Assembly: GCA_021841025.1 (NCBI GenBank)
Contig: JAKBWA010000111.1
Coordinates: 1-52,424, forward strand
DNA length: 52,424 nt
Direction of reading: 5' to 3'
Source: Bacillota bacterium
Lineage (GTDB): Bacteria; Bacillota; Sulfobacillia; Sulfobacillales; Sulfobacillaceae
The notes below the pieces were generated by a model. It did no database searches, was not told the DNA's origin, and saw nothing but the letters and a program-made list of their open reading frames with translations. The stretch's first letter is position 1; each line of letters begins with the position of its first letter. Position numbers and translations under genes: made by a program. Shown here piece after piece: positions 18,849-28,267 of this stretch.

Positions 18849-19792
18849 AAACTGTCGCATTAAAAAAAATTTACGGCTCCCACATGGCGGTGAATCATGT
18901 CAGCCTGATCGTCCGCCGCGGTGAAATATTTGGTTTTTTAGGCCCCAACGGGGCCGGTAAAAGCACGGTCGTCAAAATGCTCTTGGGATTGGTCACACCC
19001 ACGGCGGGCACTGCCCGCCTTTTGGGGCATTCTTACCGCGAGGTGTCCATACGCCGGCAAATTGGCTATTTACCGGAACTTTTTCGCTTTCCGCCGTGGC
19101 TTCGTGTCCAGGAAGTTTTGACTTGGCATCAAAAGTTGTCAGGACTGACACCAAATCTGGGACAAGTCCGAGATATTCTCCAGCAAGTCGGATTAGAAGG
19201 GCGGGAATCACACCGTGTCAAGTCGCTCAGTAAAGGTCTGCAACAAAGATTAGGGCTTGGTGTAGCATTGATCGGAGACCCCGTCTTGCTCTTTCTCGAT
19301 GAGCCCACTTCGGCCATGGACCCATTAGGCCGACATGAAATGTCTCAGTTATTCAAGGCTATGCGAAAGCAAGGCCGCACTATTTTTCTGAATAGTCATT
19401 TGCTAAGCGACATGGAACATTTGTGTGACCGGGTCGCATTAATTGATCACGGGAACATTTTGTACACCGGAACTTTGCAAGCGGCTCTGCAGAATCAGCA
19501 CGGGGGTTACCGTATATTTCTTGACCAATTGCCTGAAGCTTGCCTTGCCGATTTGTCACAACATGACCTCAGCTTGCATCCAGTGGGAGAGTACTGGCAT
19601 TTTCCTTATGCCAGGGAGAAGTTGCCTGTTTTACACCAAATTTTGGCTCATCACGCCATTGATGTCTATGAGGTGGAAAAGGATAAGAAAAGCTTGGAGG
19701 ACTGGTTCCTCGAAAGTCTCGAAACCGACGACCCCGTACACGGACCCACCCATGAACCGAAGCTGTTGCGAAAGGATGAACGTCGTGCGTAA
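18830..19792 (+). CDS. ABC transporter ATP-binding protein (ABC-2 exporter type)
   Basis: This ATPase powers the membrane partner encoded next. Walker A GPNGAGKS lies at 38-45, the Q-loop around IGYLPE (78-83), the signature as LSKGLQQR at 133-140 (the usual LSGGQ is altered to LSKGL, common in this exporter group), Walker B LLFLDEPTSAMD at 153-164 and the switch histidine in LNSHLLSD near 191. The C-terminal 80 residues are an accessory domain of the kind seen in NatA- and CcmA-like proteins. It overlaps the anti-sigma gene upstream and the permease downstream, so all four genes form one operon. Confidence 0.92.
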   Translation: MVPNAIETVALKKIYGSHMAVNHVSLIVRRGEIFGFLGPNGAGKSTVVKMLLGLVTPTAGTARLLGHSYREVSIRRQIGYLPELFRFPPWLRVQEVLTWHQKLSGLTPNLGQVRDILQQVGLEGRESHRVKSLSKGLQQRLGLGVALIGDPVLLFLDEPTSAMDPLGRHEMSQLFKAMRKQGRTIFLNSHLLSDMEHLCDRVALIDHGNILYTGTLQAALQNQHGGYRIFLDQLPEACLADLSQHDLSLHPVGEYWHFPYAREKLPVLHQILAHHAIDVYEVEKDKKSLEDWFLESLETDDPVHGPTHEPKLLRKDERRA

Positions 19793-20624
19793 TATTCGCT
19801 TGATAGCCCAAATGAGTATAAACGAAATGAGTCGACGCAAAATTTTGCCCATTCTTGGGATCATGACCTTAGGGTTTTTCGTGCTCTTTGATTTCGTAAT
19901 CGGCGGGCAATCCTCTGCTGCGGTGCCAGGAAATCCTCTGTCCAATCTTGCGACGGTCGTGGGTGATAAAGTGATGGCCGCTTTTTTTGTTAATCTGTTC
20001 ATTGGATTCATGGCGATTTTCATTGTGTCCGGAGCCATCACACCCGAAGTAGACAATGGCACTTTGCTGGTCATTTTAGCCAGACCTCTAAAACGTTGGC
20101 AAATCATTGCAGGGAAATGGCTGGCCGTCTTAGTTATGCAAGTCGTGATGATCCCCATTCTGGTTATTGTGACGAGCATAATTGTCCATGCGTATTTTCC
20201 CCATCAAAGCATTCCTTTGCCTGCGCTTATGGGAACTATCCTGTCTTTTCTGGAAGAGGGTTGGATATTGAGTCTTTTAGCCTTGTTAGGCTCAGTTTTC
20301 TTGTCTCAGGTAGCCAACGGGATAATGATCGGACTGGCCTTTATTATTAACTTCATAGTGGGGTCCATGGCCCAACTCGTCCACCATTCCCTCATCCTGC
20401 AAATAGTGTCTCCCACACTGAGCCTTCTCATGCCGACCAACGAATTATACCGGCGCGCTCTGTTTGAATGGAGCGGCGGTATTTCCAATCCGTTTTTACT
20501 CTCAGCCTTGGGCCCCTTTGGCGTCACTCATCCTCCGGCCGGTTCCATTGCGATTTATGCCATTATTTACACAGGAATTATCTTCGCCATAACTTGCCGG
20601 TCATTTGCCCGACTGGATGTCTAA
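19785..20624 (+). CDS. ABC-2 type transporter permease
   Basis: The protein of about 280 residues has six hydrophobic segments. An amphipathic start (RNIRLIAQMSINEMSRRK) is followed by helices at about 20-40, 60-85, 105-135, 150-175, 180-200 and 240-260. The first loop has the pattern of a resistance or Na-export ABC-2 permease, including GTLLVILARPLKRWQIIAGKW. I place the start at the GTG at 19785, with AAAGGA 8 bases upstream; the ATG at 19776 is the alternative. It overlaps the ATPase stop. Substrate unknown. Confidence 0.87.
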   Translation: MRNIRLIAQMSINEMSRRKILPILGIMTLGFFVLFDFVIGGQSSAAVPGNPLSNLATVVGDKVMAAFFVNLFIGFMAIFIVSGAITPEVDNGTLLVILARPLKRWQIIAGKWLAVLVMQVVMIPILVIVTSIIVHAYFPHQSIPLPALMGTILSFLEEGWILSLLALLGSVFLSQVANGIMIGLAFIINFIVGSMAQLVHHSLILQIVSPTLSLLMPTNELYRRALFEWSGGISNPFLLSALGPFGVTHPPAGSIAIYAIIYTGIIFAITCRSFARLDV

Positions 20625-21237
20625 GGTCTTGCCATCCGATTCTTCTTAGGCACCTCCTCCGTTATGCGAGAAATTAGGACTGTGGATAAATTCGTCCGGC
20701 TCAACCTGATAGGGTTTGCGGACTTTGTGCGAAGATGCCGTTATTGGGTAGTCATCCCATTCGGACCTCCTTATGGATTGTCATCGATCTCTAGGAAAAA
20801 CCGAATGGGATGCAGCGTTGTCCACACAAAATCTGGTGTCAAGGCGGGCCGACGGCCGACTCCTGCCCCGAAGGCGCAGCCGAGAGGCCGGGCCCTTCCT
20901 ATTTACACTACATAATTGGACTCTAACCGATACCCACTGAAATTTGTCGTGGTGTCCTCCTACGAATTTCGGGTAAACTGGCGTTAGCTGAATCAGGCGG
21001 AAGTGAATCAGGGATAGAGAAGACGCTTGGTAATCGCACTCAATAATCCTCTCTATGGGTCGATAGCGAGAAATCAGAATCTTGTCTACGACATCACCCC
21101 AATACTCTTGCTGGTTCAGCTCATTTTTATCTTTTTCTTATCTAATCAGTGTATGAGTGGGACGTGGGCATTTTCTCATGCTTGCACGGAGTCAAACATA
21201 TTTGACAAACGTTGAGGTTCTGGAAAGGAGATAGATA
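20625..21237. other. 613 bp without a gene, holding a perfect inverted repeat
   Basis: CATCCCATTCGG at 20753-20764 and CCGAATGGGATG at 20801-20812 are exact complements with 36 bases between them. No T-run follows. GC-rich sequence follows to about 20900. A plus-strand frame at 21027-21215 is hydrophobic in its middle but has no ribosome binding site. AAAGGAGA precedes the next gene. Confidence 0.5.
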
Positions 21238-22377
21238 ATGCACATACCAACTCAAGGCAAATGGTTCATGGCTTTAGCAGGCTCGGCTATGGTGGCAGCC
21301 GGATTTTCCAATTCCCATCAGGTGTCGGCCCATTCCCATCACTCAATATCATATCAGGTTCAGCACACCTGGACCGATGTCGGGCCCACCCCGCATTTTG
21401 CTGGCGTCGATATGCGCCTGAACAAACTGTTCGTGAGCAATCTAGCTCATGGCAGCGTCACGGTCGTGAACGCCAAGACCGGCCAGCAAATCGGCACTAT
21501 TCACATTGGCGGCACGCTGCATACGGTAATGGTGGACCAAAAAACCAGCACGGTTTACGTCACCGACATTCAACGGGGTCTGGTTGATGTTATCAACGCC
21601 AAGACCGACCAGGTAGAAAAACAAATCAATGTGGGCGGCCATCCCCATGGACTGGCGGTGTCTCAAAGACTGCACGAGGCTTTCGTATCCAACATTGGTT
21701 TGAATTCGGTGCAAGTGATAAACCTCAAGACCAATAAAGTCATCAAAACAATTCCCGTAGGCCCCAACCCCTGGGGAGTGACCGTCAATCCCCGAACTGA
21801 CACAATTTACGCCGCTAATACGGGAATTAACCCCTTTGCTACGAGCAAATCGCAACAAGTTAATCCCAATGGCGATTCCATTACCATCATCAACGGGAAA
21901 AACTTTACAGTCGAAAAAACACTCCCCGTAGGACCTCATCCTTGGAATATCATTGCCAACCCTTCAACCCACACGGTCTATACCGGTGTCAGCGGAGCTA
22001 ACGAAGTCGCAATGATTCAACACCAGCGAGTGGTCAAAGATATTGGAGTTGGACACTCACCGCACGGAATAGCTTTGGACCGTCAAACGCACCGTCTCTT
22101 TGTCAACGACTCCTTGAGTAATGAAGTCAGCATTATAAATACTCGCACCAATCAAGTCCAGCAAACTCTTCCTACTGGCAAGCAGCCCCAGGGAATAGCC
22201 GTGAACAAGCATACGGGCACGGTCTATGCCATCAATCAGGCGGGCCAAAGCGCCACCGTGCTGGAACCCACCAAATCATCCAAGCAAGAAGAAATTTCCC
22301 GGCTTATTAAAAAAGAACGCCACCTGGCCACGAAGCTCGCGTCGATCGCTCGGCAGATTGCGCACTTGCAGCAATAA
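21238..22377 (+). CDS. Secreted YVTN-type beta-propeller protein
   Basis: The 379-residue protein begins with a signal peptide (hydrophobic to about residue 24, cleavage near VSAHS). About seven 40-45-residue repeats follow, each with the pattern LYV-N-x-x-x-x-SVxVIN-x-KTxxxxxxIxVGxxPxGxAV. Examples are KLFVSNLAHGSVTVVNAKTG near 62-81 and RLFVNDSLSNEVSIINTRTN near 284-303. Such YVTN propellers are extracytoplasmic and act in surface layers, binding or redox enzymes; the exact role cannot be read. A short lysine/glutamate-rich helix ends the protein (about 348-379), perhaps a coiled coil. AAAGGAGA precedes the ATG and a strong terminator follows, so it is monocistronic. Confidence 0.85.
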   Translation: MHIPTQGKWFMALAGSAMVAAGFSNSHQVSAHSHHSISYQVQHTWTDVGPTPHFAGVDMRLNKLFVSNLAHGSVTVVNAKTGQQIGTIHIGGTLHTVMVDQKTSTVYVTDIQRGLVDVINAKTDQVEKQINVGGHPHGLAVSQRLHEAFVSNIGLNSVQVINLKTNKVIKTIPVGPNPWGVTVNPRTDTIYAANTGINPFATSKSQQVNPNGDSITIINGKNFTVEKTLPVGPHPWNIIANPSTHTVYTGVSGANEVAMIQHQRVVKDIGVGHSPHGIALDRQTHRLFVNDSLSNEVSIINTRTNQVQQTLPTGKQPQGIAVNKHTGTVYAINQAGQSATVLEPTKSSKQEEISRLIKKERHLATKLASIARQIAHLQQ

Positions 22378-22403
22378 GAAACCAGCCCCACACTTTCTAA
22401 ATT

Positions 22404-22436
22404 ACGGGCCAAAGAAGAGTGTCTTTGGCCCGTTTT
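22404..22436 (+). terminator. Rho-independent terminator
   Basis: ACGGGCCAAAG (22404-22414) and CTTTGGCCCGT (22423-22433) pair perfectly around an 8-base loop and are followed by TTT. It lies 27 bases after the propeller gene. Confidence 0.8.
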
Positions 22437-22588
22437 GACTAATCGTTCTGCCTGGCTTTGGCCCAGGGGGAATCGCAAGGGAAGCAAGAACTCACTATGC
22501 TATCCGGTATGATGACGCCAGCATATTGTCGACCACTCTTAACTGCCAATCACTGCTTGCTCCTTTGTAGATGTATGGTGGGCAAAAC

Positions 22589-24178
22589 ATGAGTACAATA
22601 AGTCACCGGTTATTTAGAAATTCGACTATCATGGCCTCCGCCCAATTGCTGACCCTTCTTATCAGCTTTGCGGCGCTTCCTATCGTGATTCATTTTATCG
22701 GGTTGAGTCTCTATGGGGTCTGGGTCATCATTTTCGGATTAGTCACCATGCTAGCGATTTTTGATTTGGGTTTAGGCGGCACCTTTGTGACTCAACTGTC
22801 GATGGCGCTGGCACGGGATGACAAGCGGCAGGTCAGGCAGTTTCTCACCTTGAGTGTCCTTTTTTATTTGTTGCTGGGGGCCTTGTTTTCTCCCTTATTG
22901 TACTTTGTTGTTCCCTTGCTGCCTTCCTGGCTCCATATTGCGCCCCGTTTCTGGCATAGTGTTGAACCCTTGATTCCCTGGCTTTATGGCTTTGTGTTCC
23001 TCTCCCAGGCATTTTCCGCTTTTACGTCTTTAGCCGCCGCTGATCAGCGTTTTGCCCTGGTAGCCGTTTTAGGGGTCTTGGGTCAGTTGACCAACTCCGG
23101 ATCGCTGATTTTCTTGTTAATTTTTCACGTAGGCCTTCCTGCCTTTATTATCGCGCTTTACGCATCGTGGGTTATACCCACCCTGGTCTATGTCATCTTA
23201 AGCTTCCGCATTTTGAAAGAGTGGCCCTTTACTGTGCTCTGGCCTTTTCCCCGCCAACTCATGGCTCAGCTTGCCTCTTTCAGCGGATGGCTTCAGATAA
23301 ACCGCATTTCTAACCAAATCACTAACGAGATCGACCGCGTTCTGATTGGGATTTATGTAAGTCCGGCTGCGGCCGGTGTCTTCCAAATCGCTTACCGCTT
23401 GACCCGCATTGCCAAAACTTTCCCCGGATCCTTGACGGGAACCATATTACCCGTCATCTCCCACTGGGAAGCCACCGACAACCACGATCACATTCGCCAC
23501 ACCTTTCGCGATGCGACGCGTTATCTGGTAGCTTTGACCTTGTTCTTTGGGGTCTTTTTTTGGAGCTGCGAACGCATTATCTTCCATTTTTGGCTGGCGC
23601 ACCATTACCCCGGTGAATTTATCGCGATGGCTCTCTTAACCATAACGGCGGTGGTTAACAGCCTAACCGCAATTGGCCCCACGATTCTCCGCGGCATTGG
23701 CAAGCCGCGTCTGGAATCCTATTACGCCATATTAAATGCATTCCTCAAGATTCTCATCAGTCTCAGTTTAGCGTCGCGCTTCAAACTGCCAGGAATCCTT
23801 TTGGGCACGGTTCTGGGTACCGTCTTAGGATCTTTTTACTTTCTTTGGCTGTTCTTTCGCCGTATGAATATCAATTGGAAAGATGGACTATGGTCGTGGA
23901 TCTGGCCCATCGTCATGACGGCCACCGCAAGCGGTGTTATCACCAATGTGCTGACTCATCGGATTGCCTTGCCCCCGGGACGCGCAAGCAGTCTGATTCT
24001 TTCGGCTGCGTTTGGGGTTTTCTACACCATCATTTTCGCCTATGGCCTGCATCTCTTCGGATTTTATCAAGAGTCACGGGATATTGAGCGCCTCAAACAA
24101 ATCCTCCCTCACTCTCTTCTGATTATCGGTCAGCGTCTGCATATCTTTCCACGTCTTTCTCACGTTGGCAATATCTAA
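22589..24178 (+). CDS. Polysaccharide flippase (Wzx/MATE-like, oligosaccharyl exporter superfamily)
   Basis: The 529-residue integral membrane protein has 12-14 hydrophobic segments spread over its length. It opens with the family pattern NSTIMASAQLLTLLISFAALPIVIHFIGLSLYGVW. Such proteins flip lipid-linked sugar units across the membrane for capsule, exopolysaccharide or teichuronic polymers. Charged residues inside the membrane region (DLGLGGTFVTQLSMALARDD near 56-75 and RISNQITNEIDRVLIG near 228-243) agree with the MOP superfamily. I use the ATG at 22589 because GGTGGGC precedes it; an ATG at 22571 is also possible. No glycosyltransferase neighbours are present, so this is an orphan flippase. 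Confidence 0.88.
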   Translation: MSTISHRLFRNSTIMASAQLLTLLISFAALPIVIHFIGLSLYGVWVIIFGLVTMLAIFDLGLGGTFVTQLSMALARDDKRQVRQFLTLSVLFYLLLGALFSPLLYFVVPLLPSWLHIAPRFWHSVEPLIPWLYGFVFLSQAFSAFTSLAAADQRFALVAVLGVLGQLTNSGSLIFLLIFHVGLPAFIIALYASWVIPTLVYVILSFRILKEWPFTVLWPFPRQLMAQLASFSGWLQINRISNQITNEIDRVLIGIYVSPAAAGVFQIAYRLTRIAKTFPGSLTGTILPVISHWEATDNHDHIRHTFRDATRYLVALTLFFGVFFWSCERIIFHFWLAHHYPGEFIAMALLTITAVVNSLTAIGPTILRGIGKPRLESYYAILNAFLKILISLSLASRFKLPGILLGTVLGTVLGSFYFLWLFFRRMNINWKDGLWSWIWPIVMTATASGVITNVLTHRIALPPGRASSLILSAAFGVFYTIIFAYGLHLFGFYQESRDIERLKQILPHSLLIIGQRLHIFPRLSHVGNI

Positions 24179-24247
24179 AAAGGCAAACAAAGTTTCTTCT
24201 CCACAAGGCCTGCTCGCAGAGCCCGAACAGGAAGGAAGATTTCATAA

Positions 24248-24475
24248 GTCAAACCTTCCGGCGAGTTAAAAGAATCCGTCGTGAAGGCAGGGCAGAACAC
24301 TCAAAGTGCAACGCGAGTAGCCCGTCAGCATTCACTCAGTCCGAGTATGGTGCGATGGTGGGCTCGCAAGGCGCGGCAATGGGTCACAGGCAGTCCGGCA
24401 GGCTTGTCATTGACCGAAGAGAGCCCCGCTGCTTTTGATTATGTTGGTGGGAATGTCTCTTCCCAGCCCATTTAG
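24248..24475 (+). pseudogene. IS3-type OrfA (helix-turn-helix) relic
   Basis: The frame reads GELKESVVKA, then SATRVARQHSLSPSMVRWWARKARQ. This is the DNA-binding helix-turn-helix of IS3-type OrfA proteins, which start with a [YF]SxEFK block and then xxVARxHxLSxxxVxxW. The first residues of OrfA are missing and the tail is out of character. A second, different relic of the same family lies at 29646-29987. Confidence 0.6.
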
Positions 24476-24517
24476 CGGTTGAAATTATCTGTGATTACCC
24501 CAAGGGGGATGGGCTGA

Positions 24518-24658
24518 CTGTTCTGGAATGCCGCTCAGCAAAGGGATTATCCAGTTCTGCTGGGAATTGCCATTATAGTGGGCCCCCTAACGATGTGGGG
24601 AAATCTGCTGGCTGATATTTTCTATCCCGTAGTCGATCCACGAATCCAATATCGATAG
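24518..24658 (+). pseudogene. C-terminal end of a DppB/OppB-type peptide permease
   Basis: The frame from 24518 reads FWNAAQQRDYPVLLGIAIIV, continues with a hydrophobic helix and ends in LLADIFYPVVDPRIQYR and a stop. The block A-x-x-x-RDYPVxxGxxxxxxxxxxxxNLLxDxxYxxxDPRIxY is diagnostic of the last helix of dipeptide/oligopeptide ABC permeases. Everything upstream of about residue 250 of the normal protein is gone, replaced by the IS3 relic. An ATG at 24685 behind GGAGAAGG (MEARKSFYSRSL) may be the start of the missing partner permease. Confidence 0.7.
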
Positions 24659-24813
24659 GCTGGAGAAGGAATCACAAGACAGCCATGGAAGCCAGGAAAT
24701 CTTTCTACAGTCGATCGTTAACAGTTACAGTCGCTAAGAGGAGGGGTCCATATTACCTTCCGTATTTGACCACGTTTATCGTGATTAATTCCCAGTTGCG
24801 TGGGCGGGGATCC

Positions 24814-25005
24814 CTAACGAATGAGACGGCCAAGAATGCGCCCCACAACCTGAATGACTGCCCCAATCGCCGCCCAAATTAATCCGACCCAGAGATCCTC
24901 AAGCAATCCCGTAGCTAGGGCCCCGGCTGAATCCGGATGTGGGGTCAGTAGCATAAACGAGGTCAAAGTGAAGGCCACCGAGAATCCATGCCAGCCAATA
25001 TTTCT
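24814..25005 (-). pseudogene. C-terminal fragment of a membrane protein
   Basis: Read on the minus strand, an open frame of 64 codons ending at 24814 encodes a hydrophobic segment (FSVAFTLTSFMLLTP), a short polar stretch and a second helix (LWVGLIWAAIGAVIQVVGRI) with a basic end. It looks coding but has no start or ribosome binding site. I do not recognise the family; FUSC-like or general transporter tails are possible. From 25006 to 25344 I see nothing. Confidence 0.35.
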
Positions 25006-25344
25006 TTAACACAATGCAGTCCCGGCCTTTCCATTGAACAATTCGCTTTCCACGTCCCATTGGCATGCATATAATTCGTCCCCAATATATTATACTCTTG
25101 ACCGCTCCCAATGAAATGGACAGTACAATATTCGCATAGCTTTCTAAGAAGCATTCCGAAAACCCGTTTGTAACAATATTGATGAATCCGGTTCAAATGA
25201 GTTCACACCATGGACGCCAATACGTCCAATAAGGATGCGTAACTTCTCTTCTCCCTTACCATTTAGGTTGCCCCACTCCTTGAATCAATTTCCTAGCGGC
25301 TCTCAGAAACGTTCACTTTTCCCTCAAGCAAAGCCTATGGCATT

Positions 25345-26232
25345 TCAAGTTCCGGAACTCAAATGAACATTCATCCGGAACATCCACCAGAAAACCAGCA
25401 CCATCACACACTCCATGGCGGCAAAAATTCCTGCTGTAGCAATATTGGATGCCGCAGGCAAACTCACGAGGATCCCTAATACGCCCAATCCAAAAGATAT
25501 GCTTGGGCCGAGCCACAACGCAACTTTTTTGGAACTGTACCCATTGGGCTGCCCCGACAAACCAAAATGAATCGCCACCTGCTTTGGCAAACGCGAAGCA
25601 AAATGGCGACTCATCGCCCCTTGGATAATCACACTTAAGATTCCCATGCCTATACTCAAGTCGAGTCCGTAAGGAGGCGGCGAAACGGGCATGGCAGAAG
25701 CATTCACAAAATTGGCAGCGGCTTTGTGTAAAGCGCCGGGCAGACTCTTTATTCCTGGCGAAGACAATAAGATAACGTGAGAAGATCCCGCCACCGCCAA
25801 GATCGGCCCGTGACCGTATTCGAACACCATAGCATGTTGGTTGTTATTGAGAAGGAAATGACCGGCCTGCAAATCACCTGCACTAGTCCCATTAATTCTC
25901 TCGCTCAAACCCCAAGGGCCCCGGGAACTCACCCAGGCACTGTGAACATCCCGAGCAGGAACCATGACTGTACCAGAGCCGGTATTCACCGTCAAGATCC
26001 CTCGTGTCAATGACCATCCGGTATCCGTTAAGGACAGAGCGAGAAGAACAGGCAAAGCCAATGTCACCACACCGATGAGAGCAAGCAACAGGCTCATGGA
26101 TTTCAATCGTGCGTTGATCCTTTTGGCATAAACGTAGCTCCCTACAGCTAGTCCCAGAAGAATCACGCAAGGAATATAGGCCCACACTCCTAAAACATCC
26201 ACGGTTTGGCCGTAACCGATATGAAATCCCAT
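25345..26232 (-). CDS. DUF1648-containing membrane protein
   Basis: The 295-residue protein has helices at about 12-35 and 45-65, a central extracellular or cytoplasmic beta-rich stretch (about 70-185), and helices at about 190-210, 245-265 and 268-288. The segment LPKQVAIHFGLSGQPNGYSSK at about 217-237 is the DUF1648 signature (P-x-x-[VI]-x-x-HF-x-x-x-GxP-x-G-x-x-[ST]K) found in SdpI-like immunity and related proteins. The central region has the outline of a bacterial PH-like domain (TGWSLTRGILTV). No clear ribosome binding site precedes the ATG, so the start is uncertain. It could act in envelope stress or bacteriocin tolerance, which is inference. Confidence 0.75.
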   Translation of the reverse strand: MGFHIGYGQTVDVLGVWAYIPCVILLGLAVGSYVYAKRINARLKSMSLLLALIGVVTLALPVLLALSLTDTGWSLTRGILTVNTGSGTVMVPARDVHSAWVSSRGPWGLSERINGTSAGDLQAGHFLLNNNQHAMVFEYGHGPILAVAGSSHVILLSSPGIKSLPGALHKAAANFVNASAMPVSPPPYGLDLSIGMGILSVIIQGAMSRHFASRLPKQVAIHFGLSGQPNGYSSKKVALWLGPSISFGLGVLGILVSLPAASNIATAGIFAAMECVMVLVFWWMFRMNVHLSSGT

Positions 26233-26722
26233 CTGAAGTTGGCGGCCGGGCTCTTTTCAAGTCAGGGTCCAAGCCGCCAATCCTCCTCTCCATTATTTCT
26301 CTATTATTAATATTATTAATGGCACTGGCACTGCCATTTTAACGCTGCCGCACAGAGTACTGCCCACGGCAAGAGACTTTACCTATGATATTATTTTAAG
26401 TTCTGATTTGGAGAGGCCCAAAGCTCCCGACTCGTCAATTTTTAATCTTAGCCCGGGCCAGCTTCAGAGGATATTAAAGAAGGCTCACCCACTTTCTTGA
26501 ACCAGAAAGCCCAGGCATTGGCTTCGGCCACAACATTTTCCAAAGAGCACAAACCTGTCAACCAGAAAACCTTGGGCCCAGGACGCCTTAAATCCCGGGC
26601 ACTTGAATGTTGGCGTTAAACATTTTTCGGGGAATCAGATCATTGGGACTCATGGCCCTGCTCTTGCAGGACTTCGCATCTTGGCAAGGATCCGCACAAT
26701 TTTTCCTCGCTACGTCTTCTCG
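26233..26722. other. 490 bp without a supported gene
   Basis: An AT-rich stretch with tandem ATTATTAAT units lies at about 26303-26322. No frame has a ribosome binding site plus a domain. No clear terminator was found for the permease gene that ends at 26723. Confidence 0.35.
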
Positions 26723-28267
26723 TTAGGGTTGCTCAGCCACTTGAGGCGGTGTATCCAGTTCCTCCTGAGACATCCTGGAGGCGACGCCCCAAGGCAAGAA
26801 GAGCGCCAAAGCTACTACGACTACAATCGCACTGCCCACATCAATATTCATCCATTTCTGCGCACCCACACCCCCTACGTAGGTCATCGCCGTTAAAAAC
26901 GCGATATAGGCCATATACCAGAGCGCATTTTTCGCATGGTCCCCAACCCTATACACCAGGCCAAAGATCACTGAGGCCGCCAACAGAAGCACACTCGCGT
27001 AAGGAACTGACGGCCACCCGCTCCAATAGACGATCAAAGACGCGGACGCAAAGGCCACTGCCGCGATGAGTCCTCCATGGCCAAGCCGTCCCTCCCGGCC
27101 TTGCTTGCGTAAGGCTAACATGACCACGGGGTTGACCGCGAATCCTAAGTACCCCGCCACCACCGCATCAGTAATGAGACTGTAAATAGACGGAAGCGGC
27201 GCCGCAATATAGGCCACAACCGCCCCCACTACGGTAAATACAATTAAGGCCCAAGCCGGTATGGCATAACGGTGGTCAATTTCTTTCATGCGAGCACTGA
27301 CCAGGCCGGTTCGGCTCATGGCCAAGAGAATTCGGCTTCCTCCTCCCTGATAAATATAGCCGGTTACAAAGGGCCCCAAAATGGCTATCACTACGGTAAA
27401 GGCGATCAGCCACCCCACATGCGCTCCGCTGGCGATAGTAAGAAAGGGATTGCCCGCAATGGTCGACAAGGAACCCCAGCTACCCGGATGGATTTTTAAA
27501 GCCAGCCAGTTCAACGAAGTCAGAAATCCGACAGCCAACAGCACGTAAATGATAGTTTGACCCACCACCACCCAGATAATGGCACGCCCTAAAACCGATG
27601 GAGAGCGGACTTCTTCGGCATAATCGGGTATCACCCTGATACTGCCAAACGCGAACATTCCCAAAGGAATAGCGGCAAAAACTCCCCCCACGCCAAAAGG
27701 TGCAAACCCGCCAAAATGGGTAAAGTTTTCAAAACGAGCAAAGCCCAGAAATCCCACGGCGACCAGAACATATAAAAATAACTTGATCACTCCGAGAAAA
27801 TCCGTAGATTGGGCAAAAGCCCTAATGCCAAAGTAGTTAAAAGGGAAGAAGATAATCATGAATATGACGCCCATCACAGCCCCGAGCGTGGTGGGATTTC
27901 CTGAAGAAGCCACCAAATGGGGATAGAAATAGTTAAGACCCTCAACAGAAGCCAACGCCTCTACGGGCGGAATAAAGAGATACCAGATCAAATCGGCAAA
28001 GGCATTGATCATGTTGGTCATTTTGCCATACGTGTACAAACTATACCGTGAAGGCCCCCCGGCTTCAGGATAGAGATAGCTAAGTTCCACATAAGTGAGG
28101 CCAACAAAAAGATACATAATCGCTCCAATAATCCAGGCCAACACTACTCCAGGTCCTGCCAGAGCAGCCATGCCCGCAGTAGAAAATAGCACACCGGTGC
28201 CAACAGCACCTGCTACCCCTATGATAATGAGGTCCTTTAAATCGAGCCCTCGCTTCAAAGTGTTCAT
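26723..28267 (-). CDS. APC-superfamily amino-acid permease
   Basis: The 514-residue protein has about 12 hydrophobic segments. It starts with the family pattern LKRGLDLKDLIIIGVAGAVGTGVLFSTAGMAALAGPG, in which the unwound GxGxG of helix 1 contacts the substrate amine. The LTYVELSYLYPEAGGPSRY block at about 61-79 is the conserved helix 2 and loop of APC transporters. It should import or exchange amino acids or amines using the proton gradient. I use the ATG at 28267, with AAGGGG 8 bases upstream, rather than the upstream start at 28288. It is not linked to any enzyme gene, so the substrate is open. Confidence 0.9.
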   Translation of the reverse strand: MNTLKRGLDLKDLIIIGVAGAVGTGVLFSTAGMAALAGPGVVLAWIIGAIMYLFVGLTYVELSYLYPEAGGPSRYSLYTYGKMTNMINAFADLIWYLFIPPVEALASVEGLNYFYPHLVASSGNPTTLGAVMGVIFMIIFFPFNYFGIRAFAQSTDFLGVIKLFLYVLVAVGFLGFARFENFTHFGGFAPFGVGGVFAAIPLGMFAFGSIRVIPDYAEEVRSPSVLGRAIIWVVVGQTIIYVLLAVGFLTSLNWLALKIHPGSWGSLSTIAGNPFLTIASGAHVGWLIAFTVVIAILGPFVTGYIYQGGGSRILLAMSRTGLVSARMKEIDHRYAIPAWALIVFTVVGAVVAYIAAPLPSIYSLITDAVVAGYLGFAVNPVVMLALRKQGREGRLGHGGLIAAVAFASASLIVYWSGWPSVPYASVLLLAASVIFGLVYRVGDHAKNALWYMAYIAFLTAMTYVGGVGAQKWMNIDVGSAIVVVVALALFLPWGVASRMSQEELDTPPQVAEQP

